Below, piece after piece: positions 1 through 7,219 of a stretch of DNA of 16,224 nucleotides. The notes under the pieces were generated by a model, which ran no database searches, was not told the DNA's origin, and was given only the letters and a program-made list of their open reading frames with translations. Where the stretch lies: positions 1 through 16,224 of the forward strand of contig WAQS01000227.1 of the NCBI GenBank assembly GCA_015520115.1, written 5' to 3'. Every line of letters begins with the position of its first letter. Within the stretch, counting starts at the first letter, position 1. This DNA is from Ferroglobus sp. Lineage in GTDB: Archaea; Halobacteriota; Archaeoglobi; Archaeoglobales; Archaeoglobaceae. Made by a program: the position numbers and the translations under genes.

Positions 1-456
1 ATTCCGATCCTCGGCGGTCATCACGGAGGAAACGAGGTTGCCAAAAAGCTTGAGGAAATGGGAATGAAAGCCGTCATAACTACGGCAATGGAATTTCAGG
101 AGGGTTTGTTTATCGGAATAGGATGCAGAAAAGGGATTAAAGCTGAAGAAATATCCAAAGCTGTGAAAAACGCTGTTGAGGAGGTTGGTGGAAGCCTTGA
201 AGACGTTGTCGCTTTCGCCACAACCGAGTTGAAAAAGAATGAAAGAGGATTAATCGAATTCGCTGAAAAGTTGAAGAGACCGCTCATTTTCCTGAAAAGA
301 GAGGAGTTGAATTCCGTGAGAGTGAAGAAGAGTAAAGCGGAAATCGTTGGATTGAACAGCGTAGCTGAAGCTGCAGCTCTTTACGTATCAAAAAAGAAGG
401 AATTGATACTCCCCAAGAGAGTTTACGGAGGTGTAACCGTTGCCATCGCAAGGTAA
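1..456 (+). CDS. cbiG: CbiG, cobalt-precorrin-5A hydrolase (C-terminal part, 5' end outside window)
   Basis: CbiG opens the ring-contracted lactone of cobalt-precorrin-5A and releases acetaldehyde in the anaerobic (early cobalt) cobalamin pathway in the cytoplasm. The frame is open from base 1, so the start lies upstream; the ATG at 58 is internal. The first visible residues, PILGGHHGGNEVA, match the end of the central CbiG region. The following 130 residues match the CbiG C-terminal domain, with the hallmark GIGCRKG at codons starting near 115 and a late segment, AEIVGLNSVAEAAAL, typical of the family. It ends with TAA inside the start region of the next gene (17-base overlap), which implies translational coupling in a cobalamin operon. 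Identification is firm; only about 151 codons are seen. Confidence 0.93.
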   Translation: MPILGGHHGGNEVAKKLEEMGMKAVITTAMEFQEGLFIGIGCRKGIKAEEISKAVKNAVEEVGGSLEDVVAFATTELKKNERGLIEFAEKLKRPLIFLKREELNSVRVKKSKAEIVGLNSVAEAAALYVSKKKELILPKRVYGGVTVAIAR

Positions 457-1186
457 GCTCTACATAGTAGGAATAGGGCCGGGATGCAAGGAATTGATGA
501 CTGTGAAAGCAAAAAAAGCGATTGAAAGTTCGGATTACGTTATAGGGCATAAGAGGTACGTCGATTTTGTTAGAGATCTCGTCAAAGGAAAGATTATCGT
601 GAGCGGAATGGGAAAAGAAGTTGAAAGGGTTAGGCTCGCCGTCGAGCTCGCAAGGAATAACATCGTGAGTCTCGTGAGCGGAGGAGATCCAAACATTTAC
701 GGAATCGCTCCGCTCGTTGTCGAATACATCCAGTCGAACAACATAAGCGTAGATTATGAAGTAATTCCGGGAGTTTCGGCTTTGAATTCAGCCTCTCCTC
801 TCCTTGGTTCACCTATCAGTGGAGATCACGCTGTGATAAGCTTAAGCGACCTTCTTGTCCCTTGGGAAACAATCGAGAAGAGGCTTAGAAAAGCCTTGGA
901 AGGCGATTTTGTCATAGCGATATACAATCCCTCAAGCAAGAAAAGAAAGGGAAACTTGGAGAAGGCTATGAAAATAGTAATGGAATACAAAGGCGACACC
1001 TTCGTTGGAGTCGTGAAGAACGCTTGTAGGGATGGAGAGGAAGTGAGGATCATGAGGTGCAGCGAAGTAATCGACTCGAATTTCGTGGATATGAGCACCA
1101 TAATTTTCGTTCCAAATTCGGAAACCATCATTAAGAACGGAATTATGCTCACTCCCCGCGGCTATTCGAGGAAGTACGAGGTGTGA
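440..1186 (+). CDS. cbiH: CbiH, cobalt-precorrin-3B C17-methyltransferase
   Basis: A SAM-dependent methyltransferase that methylates C17 and drives ring contraction of cobalt-precorrin-3. The 248-residue product has the tetrapyrrole-methylase layout: the N-terminal VGIGPG loop (residues 9-14), SGGDPNIYG near residue 80 for SAM binding, the IPGVSALNSA segment, and the CbiH/CobJ signature GDHAVISLSDLLVPW followed by YNPSSKKR. The start is a TTG at 440, chosen because a strong Shine-Dalgarno (GGAGGTG, 426-432) lies just upstream and because VGIGPG then sits at the expected distance from the N terminus; no ATG is available there. It overlaps cbiG by 17 bases, and its stop overlaps the GTG that can start cbiC. 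Family assignment is confident. Confidence 0.93.
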   Translation: MPSQGKLYIVGIGPGCKELMTVKAKKAIESSDYVIGHKRYVDFVRDLVKGKIIVSGMGKEVERVRLAVELARNNIVSLVSGGDPNIYGIAPLVVEYIQSNNISVDYEVIPGVSALNSASPLLGSPISGDHAVISLSDLLVPWETIEKRLRKALEGDFVIAIYNPSSKKRKGNLEKAMKIVMEYKGDTFVGVVKNACRDGEEVRIMRCSEVIDSNFVDMSTIIFVPNSETIIKNGIMLTPRGYSRKYEV

Positions 1187-1788
1187 AAATGCAGAATATG
1201 GGAGAAAACTCGATGGATGGAGCAGAAATCGTTAGAAAAAGCTACGAAATCGTGAAAAAATACGTTAGAGGAGAGACTGCAGAGGAAAAGATACTTCAGC
1301 GCTGTATCATAGCCACCGGAGATCCTGCTGTTAAGGATTTGATTGTTTTTAAAGGAGATGCGGTAAAAGCTGGAGTTGAAGCTTTGAAATCCGGGAAGAA
1401 TATAATTTGCGATGTGAAAATGGTTGAGGTGGGGATAAACAAAAGGAGGATAAGATCGAAGACTTACGTGGCTGTTGAGGTTGGGAGAGATGAAAAGATG
1501 ACCCGTGCAATGAGCGGGATGTACAGTCTTAGGGAAAAAATGGACGGAGCTATTTTAGCAATCGGCAACGCTCCGAGTGCTGCCATAGCTGCCTACAATC
1601 TAATTAAAGAGGGTGTTAGACCCTCCCTCGTCATCGCAACCCCGGTTGGTTTTGTCAACGCCGCTGAATCGAAGGAGATGATAAGGAGCTTAGCTGTTCC
1701 GAGCATAACCACCGTCGGTACAAGGGGAGGTTCAGCAATTTGCGTGGCGATAGTTAACGCTCTGATAGATCTATGCGAGACCCTATAG
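1183..1788 (+). CDS. cbiC: CbiC, cobalt-precorrin-8 methylmutase, with substituted catalytic histidine position
   Basis: CbiC/CobH moves a methyl group from C11 to C12 of precorrin-8 to give cobyrinate (hydrogenobyrinate in the aerobic route). The 201 residues match the family along their length: GDPAVKDLIVF, KSGKNIICDVKMVEVGI, the dimer-core AIGNAPSAAIAAYNLI, TPVGFVNAAESKEMI and the closing TRGGSAICVAIVNAL. In CobH the catalytic histidine is His43 in RMVHACG; the corresponding stretch here reads RCIIATGD, with isoleucine where histidine is expected. The start is uncertain: GTG at 1183 (overlapping the cbiH stop), ATG 1189 just after GAGGTG, ATG 1198, or ATG 1213 preceded by GGGAG. The 3' end overlaps cbiD by 16 bases. 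Family is certain; activity is open because of the substitution. Confidence 0.9.
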   Translation: MKMQNMGENSMDGAEIVRKSYEIVKKYVRGETAEEKILQRCIIATGDPAVKDLIVFKGDAVKAGVEALKSGKNIICDVKMVEVGINKRRIRSKTYVAVEVGRDEKMTRAMSGMYSLREKMDGAILAIGNAPSAAIAAYNLIKEGVRPSLVIATPVGFVNAAESKEMIRSLAVPSITTVGTRGGSAICVAIVNALIDLCETL

Positions 1789-2696
1789 AATTCTACCACT
1801 ACCCAAAAAATTGGGTGAAGAGGGCTGCGGAAAAGGAAGGCTTAAAGAGAGTTCGGGAAAAAATAGAGAGCGGGCTTTACATACTAACCAAAGACGGATG
1901 GATTAAAAGGGGAATTACTACAGCCACGACAGCTTCAGCAGCCATAGTCGGAGCGATAGCATCCGTAAAAAACGAATGTAGCTATGTGAGGGTTTCAACT
2001 CCCGTTGGTATAGAGGTTAGCGTTAAAGTTAAAGCTGAGAAGGGAAAGTGCGTAGCTAAGAAATTCGCCGGAGATCACGCCTTCGACAGAACGGACGGCG
2101 TAGAGATCGTTGCAAGAGTGAAATACAGCGAAGGAATATACTTCGGCAAAGGAATCGGCGTAAAAAATGGAAAAAAAGCTGTTAGTGAGAGCGCTAAAAA
2201 GCAAATTGAGGAAAATTTCAGAAAAGCTCGTGAAAAATTCGAATTTGAAGGAGGAGTGGAAATAGAGATTCCCGAAGGAGAGAAGCTCTGCAAAATTACC
2301 GGAAACGAGAGGGTCGGAATTAGGGGGGGAATATCCGTTCTCGGCTCCACTGGCTTCGTCGAACCTTGGTGTGAAAAGCTCGTCAAAACTAAAGCCGAGC
2401 TTGTAAAGCAATACGATAAAGTTGCGATAACTACTGGCAGAGAGGGGTTCAGATACGCTTTAAAGAACTTCAGCGATTTTCAACCATTCGTTTTCGGGGT
2501 TTACATCGACGAAGCGTTAAAAAACGCGAGGGGAGAGGTTATCATCGTAGGTAAGCCGGCTTTGCTCGTTAAGTGGGCTGTTCCCGAGCTTAGAGGTAAA
2601 ATAATTGGAGATGAAGACGTTTCGAAGTATAAGAGAAGAGTTCTTGAAAAGGCTAAAGAGTTAAATGAGAATGTGGAAGATGTTGTGCTGATCTGA
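1773..2696 (+). CDS. cbiD: CbiD, cobalt-precorrin-5B C1-methyltransferase
   Basis: CbiD methylates C1 of cobalt-precorrin-5B using SAM; it is not a member of the tetrapyrrole methylase fold used by CbiE, CbiF, CbiH and CbiL. The product has 307 residues, at the short end for the family. Visible signatures are GITTATTASAAIVGA near residues 48-62 (family consensus close to GYTTGTCAAAA), the TPVGIEVSV segment, the GIRGGISVLGSTGFVEP block, which is highly conserved, and ITTGREGFRYA. The ATG at 1773 lies inside the end of cbiC with no clear Shine-Dalgarno, consistent with translational coupling. The following gene starts one base after its TGA. Confidence 0.92.
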   Translation: MRDPIEFYHYPKNWVKRAAEKEGLKRVREKIESGLYILTKDGWIKRGITTATTASAAIVGAIASVKNECSYVRVSTPVGIEVSVKVKAEKGKCVAKKFAGDHAFDRTDGVEIVARVKYSEGIYFGKGIGVKNGKKAVSESAKKQIEENFRKAREKFEFEGGVEIEIPEGEKLCKITGNERVGIRGGISVLGSTGFVEPWCEKLVKTKAELVKQYDKVAITTGREGFRYALKNFSDFQPFVFGVYIDEALKNARGEVIIVGKPALLVKWAVPELRGKIIGDEDVSKYKRRVLEKAKELNENVEDVVLI

Positions 2697-2697
2697 A

Positions 2698-3240
2698 ATG
2701 CTTTACGTAGTCGGAGTCGGTGCGGCGAAGGGATACCTGACAGACAAAGCCAAGCAGATAATCTCGAAAGCTGACGTAGTTTACGGAAGCAAAAGAGCGA
2801 TAGAGTACGCGGAGGAATTTATAAGGGGGGAAATTCGAGTTCTGAAAAAATTCGGAAGGGAGGTTTACGATGAAATAGAGAGGGTGGCGAAGGAGAAAAA
2901 CGTTGTCGTTCTTTCAACCGGTGATCCAATGGTTTCTGGGCTGGGAAAGAAGATTAACGGAATTGTAGAGCCGGGGATTAGCAGCGTTCAGCTCGCTTTA
3001 GCAAGGCTAAAGCTTGATTTGTGCGAAGTGGTCGTCGTTGATTCTCACGGAAAGAACAGCTATGATGAGATAGAGAAAGCTTTGGAATTCAGGGGGAAGG
3101 TTTTGGTTTTGGCTGACAAGAACTTCGATCCAAGTAAAGTTAGAGGGAAAGTCACCGTTTTAGAAAATCTTGGACTTGAGAACGAAAGGATAGGGGAGGA
3201 AATAAAAAGCGACCTCGCCATAGTTTACATAGAGAGGTGA
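2698..3240 (+). CDS. cbiE: CbiE, cobalt-precorrin-7 C5-methyltransferase
   Basis: CbiE methylates C5 of the corrin precursor using SAM. At 180 residues it is the stand-alone form, equal to the N-terminal half of bacterial CobL; the decarboxylating partner CbiT is not fused to it and is not the next gene. Motifs seen are the N-terminal VGVGAAKGYLT, STGDPMVSGLG (SAM site) and VEPGISSVQLALARL. It starts at ATG 2698, one base after the cbiD stop, and is followed four bases later by a phosphoesterase gene. A tetrapyrrole methylase of another C-position specificity is possible but less likely given size, context and the SSVQLA segment. Confidence 0.88.
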   Translation: MLYVVGVGAAKGYLTDKAKQIISKADVVYGSKRAIEYAEEFIRGEIRVLKKFGREVYDEIERVAKEKNVVVLSTGDPMVSGLGKKINGIVEPGISSVQLALARLKLDLCEVVVVDSHGKNSYDEIEKALEFRGKVLVLADKNFDPSKVRGKVTVLENLGLENERIGEEIKSDLAIVYIER

Positions 3241-3244
3241 GGAA

Positions 3245-3763
3245 ATGAAGTTGCTGTGCTTATCAGATACGCACTGCGAAAAGCTTGAAGATTTGCCGAA
3301 GAAAGTCGTGAGGTTGATGGAAGAAGTCGATGCGGTAATACATGCAGGAGATTTCACGTCACTTTCCTTGTACGAGGAGATGGAGAGAAAAAAGGAAGTC
3401 TTTGCGGTTTATGGAAATTCCGATGAGGAGGAATTAAAAAAGCTACTCCCAGAGGAAACTACTTTTGAAGTCGAAGGTGTTAGGTTCGGAGTGGTGCATA
3501 AGGGAAATTATCTGAACGAGTTTTACGACCTCGGCTACAAAGCCAAAGAGCTTGGAGTAAAAGTTCTCGTCTTTGGACACATTCACAGATTCGTCCTTCA
3601 GCAGTTTGGCGACATTATCGTTCTTTGTCCCGGAAGTCCAACTAAGCCAAGGCTCTCTGTAGCGAGTTGCGCAATTTTAAACGTTGAGAATAGAAAGGTT
3701 GAGGTAGAATTCGTAATAGCCGATGAGATTGCTTGCGGAATGGATGTGAGGTTGGAAACATGA
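3245..3763 (+). CDS. MJ0936/YfcE-type metallophosphoesterase
   Basis: A 172-residue single-domain calcineurin-like phosphodiesterase. All metal-ligand motifs are visible in order: SDTH (residues 7-10), HAGD (33-36), GNSD (57-60), a histidine at about 85 and GHIH (111-114), giving a dinuclear metal site. Members such as M. jannaschii MJ0936 hydrolyse model phosphodiesters; the physiological substrate is not established, so none is claimed here. A GAGG Shine-Dalgarno precedes ATG 3245. It sits four bases after cbiE, and its TGA overlaps the ATG of moaE (ATGA), so it belongs to the cobalamin/molybdopterin transcript. A role in that pathway is only suggested by position. Confidence 0.87.
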   Translation: MKLLCLSDTHCEKLEDLPKKVVRLMEEVDAVIHAGDFTSLSLYEEMERKKEVFAVYGNSDEEELKKLLPEETTFEVEGVRFGVVHKGNYLNEFYDLGYKAKELGVKVLVFGHIHRFVLQQFGDIIVLCPGSPTKPRLSVASCAILNVENRKVEVEFVIADEIACGMDVRLET

Positions 3764-4428
3764 AGGTGTTCAAAATCTCCGAAGTTGGGGAAGAACTGAA
3801 GAAAGTTAAGGGACTCGCAATCCTGAGAAAGGAAGGAGGAAAAATTGTCGTTGAAGGGGATGAAGAGAAATTTGAGATGAGATGCGATTTGAAAAGAGCT
3901 CTGTCAGCTTTGGCAGCGATGGGCTACGAATTTGCAGCCCTTCTGAATTTGGAAGGAGAAATAGGGGTTCCATTAAAGGAAGTGAAGAAAGTTGAAGAGA
4001 TTCCAAAGCTTGAGGATTTCGAAACTCTGGAAAGCATAGTGAATAAGTTGAAGAGGAAAGGAGAGAAATGCGGAGCCATCGGGATATTCGTAGGTTTCGT
4101 AAGGGAAATCAATGAAGGAAAGAGGGTGCTCAAACTCGAATACGAGAGGTTCGATGAGCTTTATTTTGAGAAGTTAAGAGAGATAGAGGAGAGAATAGAA
4201 AAATTCGACGGAGTTTACGGAGTTAAGATATATCATAAAATCGGAGAGGTCTTGCCGAGGGAAGACATAGTTTACGTCGCTGTGATGAGCGATCACAGAA
4301 AAAATCTGTGGAATGCTTTAATTGAGGCTGTTGAAAGCTTTAAAAAAGAGCTTCCCGTGTGGAAGAAGGAAGTTTACGAAGACGGGGAAATCTGGGCTCA
4401 CGACAGGGATTTAAAGAAGGGAGATTAA
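3760..4428 (+). CDS. moaE: MoaE, molybdopterin synthase large (catalytic) subunit with N-terminal extra domain
   Basis: MoaE, with sulphur-carrying MoaD, converts precursor Z (cPMP) to molybdopterin, or tungstopterin in many hyperthermophiles. Residues about 100-212 are a full MoaE domain: GAIGIFVGFVR, LEYERF, IYHKIGEVLP, SDHRKNLWNAL, and PVWKKEVYEDGEIW. Spacing aligns R115, H179/R180, K195 and K202 with E. coli R39, H103/R104, K119 and K126, so the active site looks complete. Residues 1 to about 90 are additional, lysine/glutamate-rich and not recognised; archaeal MoaE proteins can be fused to MobB, but no P-loop is visible here. ATG 3760 was chosen over an upstream TTG at 3733 because it forms an ATGA overlap with the previous stop and follows GAGGTTGG. 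The 3' end overlaps the convergent DUF2103 gene by 18 bases. Confidence 0.9.
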   Translation: MKVFKISEVGEELKKVKGLAILRKEGGKIVVEGDEEKFEMRCDLKRALSALAAMGYEFAALLNLEGEIGVPLKEVKKVEEIPKLEDFETLESIVNKLKRKGEKCGAIGIFVGFVREINEGKRVLKLEYERFDELYFEKLREIEERIEKFDGVYGVKIYHKIGEVLPREDIVYVAVMSDHRKNLWNALIEAVESFKKELPVWKKEVYEDGEIWAHDRDLKKGD

Positions 4429-5109
4429 TTCCCTCAAAACGACCTCCCCCTCTTCCTTGTTCGAGGCTGTCGTTATTACGTAAATCTGCTGTACAGCAGC
4501 TCCGTGAATTAACAAAGCTCTGATATTCCCTCTATCGTCGCTTCTCGTCAGCTTCAGCCTAACTCCCCCTTGGGAGGTACCCTTGTTCTCGATAACCCCC
4601 GGGACTATTTTCTTAACGTAGGGTGATTTTGCAAGTCTCATAACTAAATTAAATCCCTCTCTCCCACCAATTATTGTGGAATGGGCACCGCTTATCTTTT
4701 CTTCCGGATCGGCATAGAATTTCTTGATTCCGCGTATCCTCCTGAAAAATTCAGCAAGCCTCTCCAAGAATTCGTCAAAATCCATATCGTCAGTCACGAG
4801 TACTTCCAAGTTGCTTAGGGCAAACTTAGAAATCATTGAAGCGACGAAATCTTTTCTCTCACCAGAAACAACAACTTTGTCCACTCTCCTTTCGTGGATT
4901 CTTTCGGCACAGATTTCGAAGAGATTTCTGAGAGAAATCTCGTCATCGTAAACCCTAAAAGCGAGAGTTTCCACGTCCTCCCCGATAAAAACGAGCTTTA
5001 GTTTTTCGTTCTCAAGGTACGCTCCGCAGCCGTAAGCGTTTCTTTCCCCACAATAAAGGCAATAGGAAGTTCTGCTAAAAAGCTCGTTTCCGCAGTTTCT
5101 GCATCTCAT
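4411..5109 (-). CDS. DUF2103-type predicted metal-binding protein with N-terminal zinc ribbon
   Basis: A 232-residue protein of unknown function. The N terminus carries a compact zinc ribbon, CRNC (residues 3-6) and CLYC (17-20). The middle (about 25-125) is mixed helix/strand with no motif I recognise. The C-terminal 100 residues, from the conserved AHSTIIGGREG through VKKIVPGVI and RLKLTRSDDRGNIRALLIHGAAVQQIYVIT, match what I know of DUF2103 (His-Ser-Thr core and a basic strand segment). The ATG overlaps the stop of the upstream glycosyltransferase gene (ATGA), making it the last gene of a four-gene cassette. The zinc ribbon and basic residues would suit nucleic-acid binding, but this is inference. 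Confidence 0.75.
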   Translation of the reverse strand: MRCRNCGNELFSRTSYCLYCGERNAYGCGAYLENEKLKLVFIGEDVETLAFRVYDDEISLRNLFEICAERIHERRVDKVVVSGERKDFVASMISKFALSNLEVLVTDDMDFDEFLERLAEFFRRIRGIKKFYADPEEKISGAHSTIIGGREGFNLVMRLAKSPYVKKIVPGVIENKGTSQGGVRLKLTRSDDRGNIRALLIHGAAVQQIYVITTASNKEEGEVVLRELISLL

Positions 5110-5789
5110 CCCATCAGTCTGATTATGTTTTTGAGCATGTAAAAGCTGTCTTTCAAGAGCTTAACTTTGGAGTTCTCTTCATGCCTCCACTTTACCGGAA
5201 TCTCCTTTATTCGATAACCCTTCCTCTGAGCGAGTATAAGCAGCTCCGTGTCGAAGAACCAGTGGTTGTCCTTAACTTTGAAGAATAAATCTTCAGCCGC
5301 ATTTCTCTTCAAAGCTTTGAAACCGCACTGATGATCCCTTATATTCGATTTCAGAAGAAATCTGACGAGGAAGTTGTAAACTCTCGACGGTATCTCCCTT
5401 GAAAGTGGACGCTTTGCGTCGCTTTCCCTCAGCAACCTTGAGCCGATTACTATGTCGTAATCTTTTATGTTGTCGACTAAGTCCTTTAAATGGGAGATGT
5501 CAGTAGATAAGTCAGCGTCCATGTAAATAACCACGTCTCCTTTCGATTCTTTCAACGCCCTCCTCAAAGCTTCGCCCCTCCCAAGCCTCTCATCGCTGTG
5601 GAGGTGTTTTACAAAATCGTAGGTTTCAGCGAGCCTTGACGCTATTTCATCCGTTCCATCCGTCGACCCATCCTCGGCTATGATTATCTCGAAATCCAAT
5701 CCGAGCTTTTTCGCTTCTTCAGCCGTTCTTAAAACTGCTTCTTCTATCTTTTCAGCCTCGTTGTGGGCAGGGAATATTATTGAAATCAT
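5106..5789 (-). CDS. Family 2 glycosyltransferase, dolichyl-phosphate glycosyltransferase type
   Basis: A GT-A fold, inverting glycosyltransferase of 227 residues. Visible features are the N-terminal IIFPAHNEAEKI, EDGSTDGT (residues 39-46) and LGRGEALRRAL for nucleotide-sugar binding, the metal-binding DAD at 91-93 inside VIYMDADLSTD, and the later DHQCGFKAL and HWFFDTELL acceptor-side motifs. These resemble Alg5/DPM1-like enzymes that move a sugar from a UDP or GDP donor to dolichyl phosphate, as in archaeal AglJ-type N-glycosylation. No C-terminal membrane helices are present, only an amphipathic last 15 residues, so it should act at the cytoplasmic membrane face. ATGA overlaps link it to its neighbours on both sides. 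Sugar specificity cannot be read. Confidence 0.85.
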   Translation of the reverse strand: MISIIFPAHNEAEKIEEAVLRTAEEAKKLGLDFEIIIAEDGSTDGTDEIASRLAETYDFVKHLHSDERLGRGEALRRALKESKGDVVIYMDADLSTDISHLKDLVDNIKDYDIVIGSRLLRESDAKRPLSREIPSRVYNFLVRFLLKSNIRDHQCGFKALKRNAAEDLFFKVKDNHWFFDTELLILAQRKGYRIKEIPVKWRHEENSKVKLLKDSFYMLKNIIRLMG

Positions 5790-6703
5790 AGCCTCTCCAC
5801 CTTTATAGCGTAATTTTTGTAAGTCACATAGCCCTCTCCACTTCCCTTGTAGAGTTTAAACCTCCCGAGTTTCTTAACACTTACTTTTCCCTCTTTTTTG
5901 AACTCCTCCATCATATCCGCCAGACTTTTGCCGTAGGAGAACTCGAAGAGGATTGATGGGGTTGTTAATCTCGCGTTAACTTCTATGAGATACAGCTCCT
6001 CCCCAAGAACAAAATCGATTCCGAAGTAGCCTTTCAAACCCTTTATTTTTTCCGCCACTCTGCAACCGATCTCTTCAATCTCCCTCTCCAGATCTTTATC
6101 GACTTCAAAAGGGACGATCGCTCCTCTATACTCGAAGTCTTCGAGGATTTGCTCGTTAACACTTAAAAGGATGACATCGTTAATAGCCAAGTAACTTGCG
6201 CTTATCGGCTTTCCCTCAACGAACTCCTGAGCTACAAAGTTCTCTGGAACTTCACCACCGATCCTTATGTTTTCCCCACCGCACGAAACCCTTGGCTTAA
6301 CAACGTACTTCCCCTCTAATTCGCTCAAAGACGTTTTCGGCATTTTCACAACTTTTCTCAACTTTTTGTAAAGCTCGTACTTGTCGGAGGTAATTTTTAC
6401 CGCTTCACTTTCAGCTCCAAGGTTTTCTACTCCAAACTCCTCAACCTTCTTCGTCAGCTCGTAAAGGGTGAAATCGTTTTCCGGAGCGACTATTAAAGCT
6501 ACGTCAGCCTCCTTTAAACAATCTTCGAAGGATTTTTGAGGAAAGCGAAAAACCGATTGAAATTCTCTTTTCACCCCACTCACGAGGGAGTAATACTTGG
6601 AAAAATTGAGCATGGATTTGAACATTGCTAAGCCTTCAACAGCGATACTGTCAGGAAGATCTCCCAAGCAAGTGGCGAACTCAAAAATGAAGAGCTTTTT
6701 CAT
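5786..6703 (-). CDS. mfnD: ATP-grasp ligase, probable tyramine--L-glutamate ligase MfnD
   Basis: Predicted to add glutamate to tyramine in the methanofuran side chain, a C1 carrier that Archaeoglobales use in the reverse methanogenesis route. The 305 residues show ATP-grasp features: YVVKPRVSCGGENI (133-146, ATP-binding lysine and glycine-rich loop), VAQEFVEGKPIS (158-169), GIDFVLGEELYLIEVNAR (228-245) with the metal-binding Glu and Asn, and a late LTTPSILFE. The N-terminal part (LFIFEFATCLG, IVAPENDFTLYELTK, NLGAESEAVKITSDKY) resembles the M. jannaschii MfnD family as I remember it. A very strong Shine-Dalgarno (GGAGGAGGA) lies in the end of the upstream gene, whose stop overlaps the ATG. 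Another amino-acid ligase of the same superfamily is the main alternative. Confidence 0.65.
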   Translation of the reverse strand: MKKLFIFEFATCLGDLPDSIAVEGLAMFKSMLNFSKYYSLVSGVKREFQSVFRFPQKSFEDCLKEADVALIVAPENDFTLYELTKKVEEFGVENLGAESEAVKITSDKYELYKKLRKVVKMPKTSLSELEGKYVVKPRVSCGGENIRIGGEVPENFVAQEFVEGKPISASYLAINDVILLSVNEQILEDFEYRGAIVPFEVDKDLEREIEEIGCRVAEKIKGLKGYFGIDFVLGEELYLIEVNARLTTPSILFEFSYGKSLADMMEEFKKEGKVSVKKLGRFKLYKGSGEGYVTYKNYAIKVERL

Positions 6704-7185
6704 TCCTCCTCCTCATTCAAGCATATAGCGATGTCGGCAGCATTTTTCAGAGCTGCTGAAAACCCCGGCTCTGCCCCTATTATTATCGTTTCTTTTCCCT
6801 TCTCCATCGCTTTTTGAAGGACTGCCTTGAAATCCGCATCCCTTGTAACGAGAGCGAGAACGTCGATCGAGTCGTTGTATATGATCTCCATAGCCTCCAC
6901 CGCCATCTTAACGTCCACATCTCCAGAGGTGACGACCGGCTCAAAACCTTGGTTTTCTATAGCCTCAACGAGTTTCTCCCCGGCATATTGGTTTATGAAA
7001 ACCTTCGCAATTTTAACATCCCCGTAGCTATCGAGAATCTCCCTTATCTCCTTAAGATTCAGGTTAAACTCCTTTCTGAGCATGTTCGGTCCGTCAACAA
7101 GAACGCCTATTTTCTTCCTCCCTTCCTTCCTTGCCGAGAGGTACTCTTTAATTCTTTGAATGCCAATCTTTCGCTTAATTGCCAT
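6700..7185 (-). CDS. NYN-domain protein (TIGR00288-like, PIN-fold nuclease-like)
   Basis: A 161-residue protein with a single NYN domain, a PIN-like RNase fold. Acidic positions expected of the family are visible: IGVLVDGPNML (Asp31, Asn34), TSGDVDVKMAVEAM (Asp89 and Asp91), and LVTRDADFKAVL (Asp116, Asp118). A GxxxG-free segment, TIIIGAEPGFSAALKNAAD, closes the domain, as in archaeal LabA/TIGR00288 proteins. The first 25 residues are basic and could bind RNA. A GGTGGT Shine-Dalgarno precedes ATG 7185 and an AT-rich element (TAAAATAA on the - strand) lies about 30 bases before the start, so a promoter here is possible. Its stop overlaps mfnD (ATGA). Its role is unknown; RNA cleavage is the family-based guess. 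Confidence 0.8.
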   Translation of the reverse strand: MAIKRKIGIQRIKEYLSARKEGRKKIGVLVDGPNMLRKEFNLNLKEIREILDSYGDVKIAKVFINQYAGEKLVEAIENQGFEPVVTSGDVDVKMAVEAMEIIYNDSIDVLALVTRDADFKAVLQKAMEKGKETIIIGAEPGFSAALKNAADIAICLNEEEE

Positions 7186-7219
7186 CGACGACCACCGTAG
7201 TAGTTAGAATTATTTTACA

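Noticed and set aside
58..456. ATG 58 as the start of a separate 132-residue protein
   Set aside because: The frame is open upstream to base 1 with CbiG-typical residues, so this is an internal methionine of cbiG.
4416..4434. AGGGAGATTAATTCCCT near the moaE stop as a bidirectional terminator hairpin
   Set aside because: Only four or five pairs around a seven-base loop, and it lies within the overlap of two coding regions; too weak to call.
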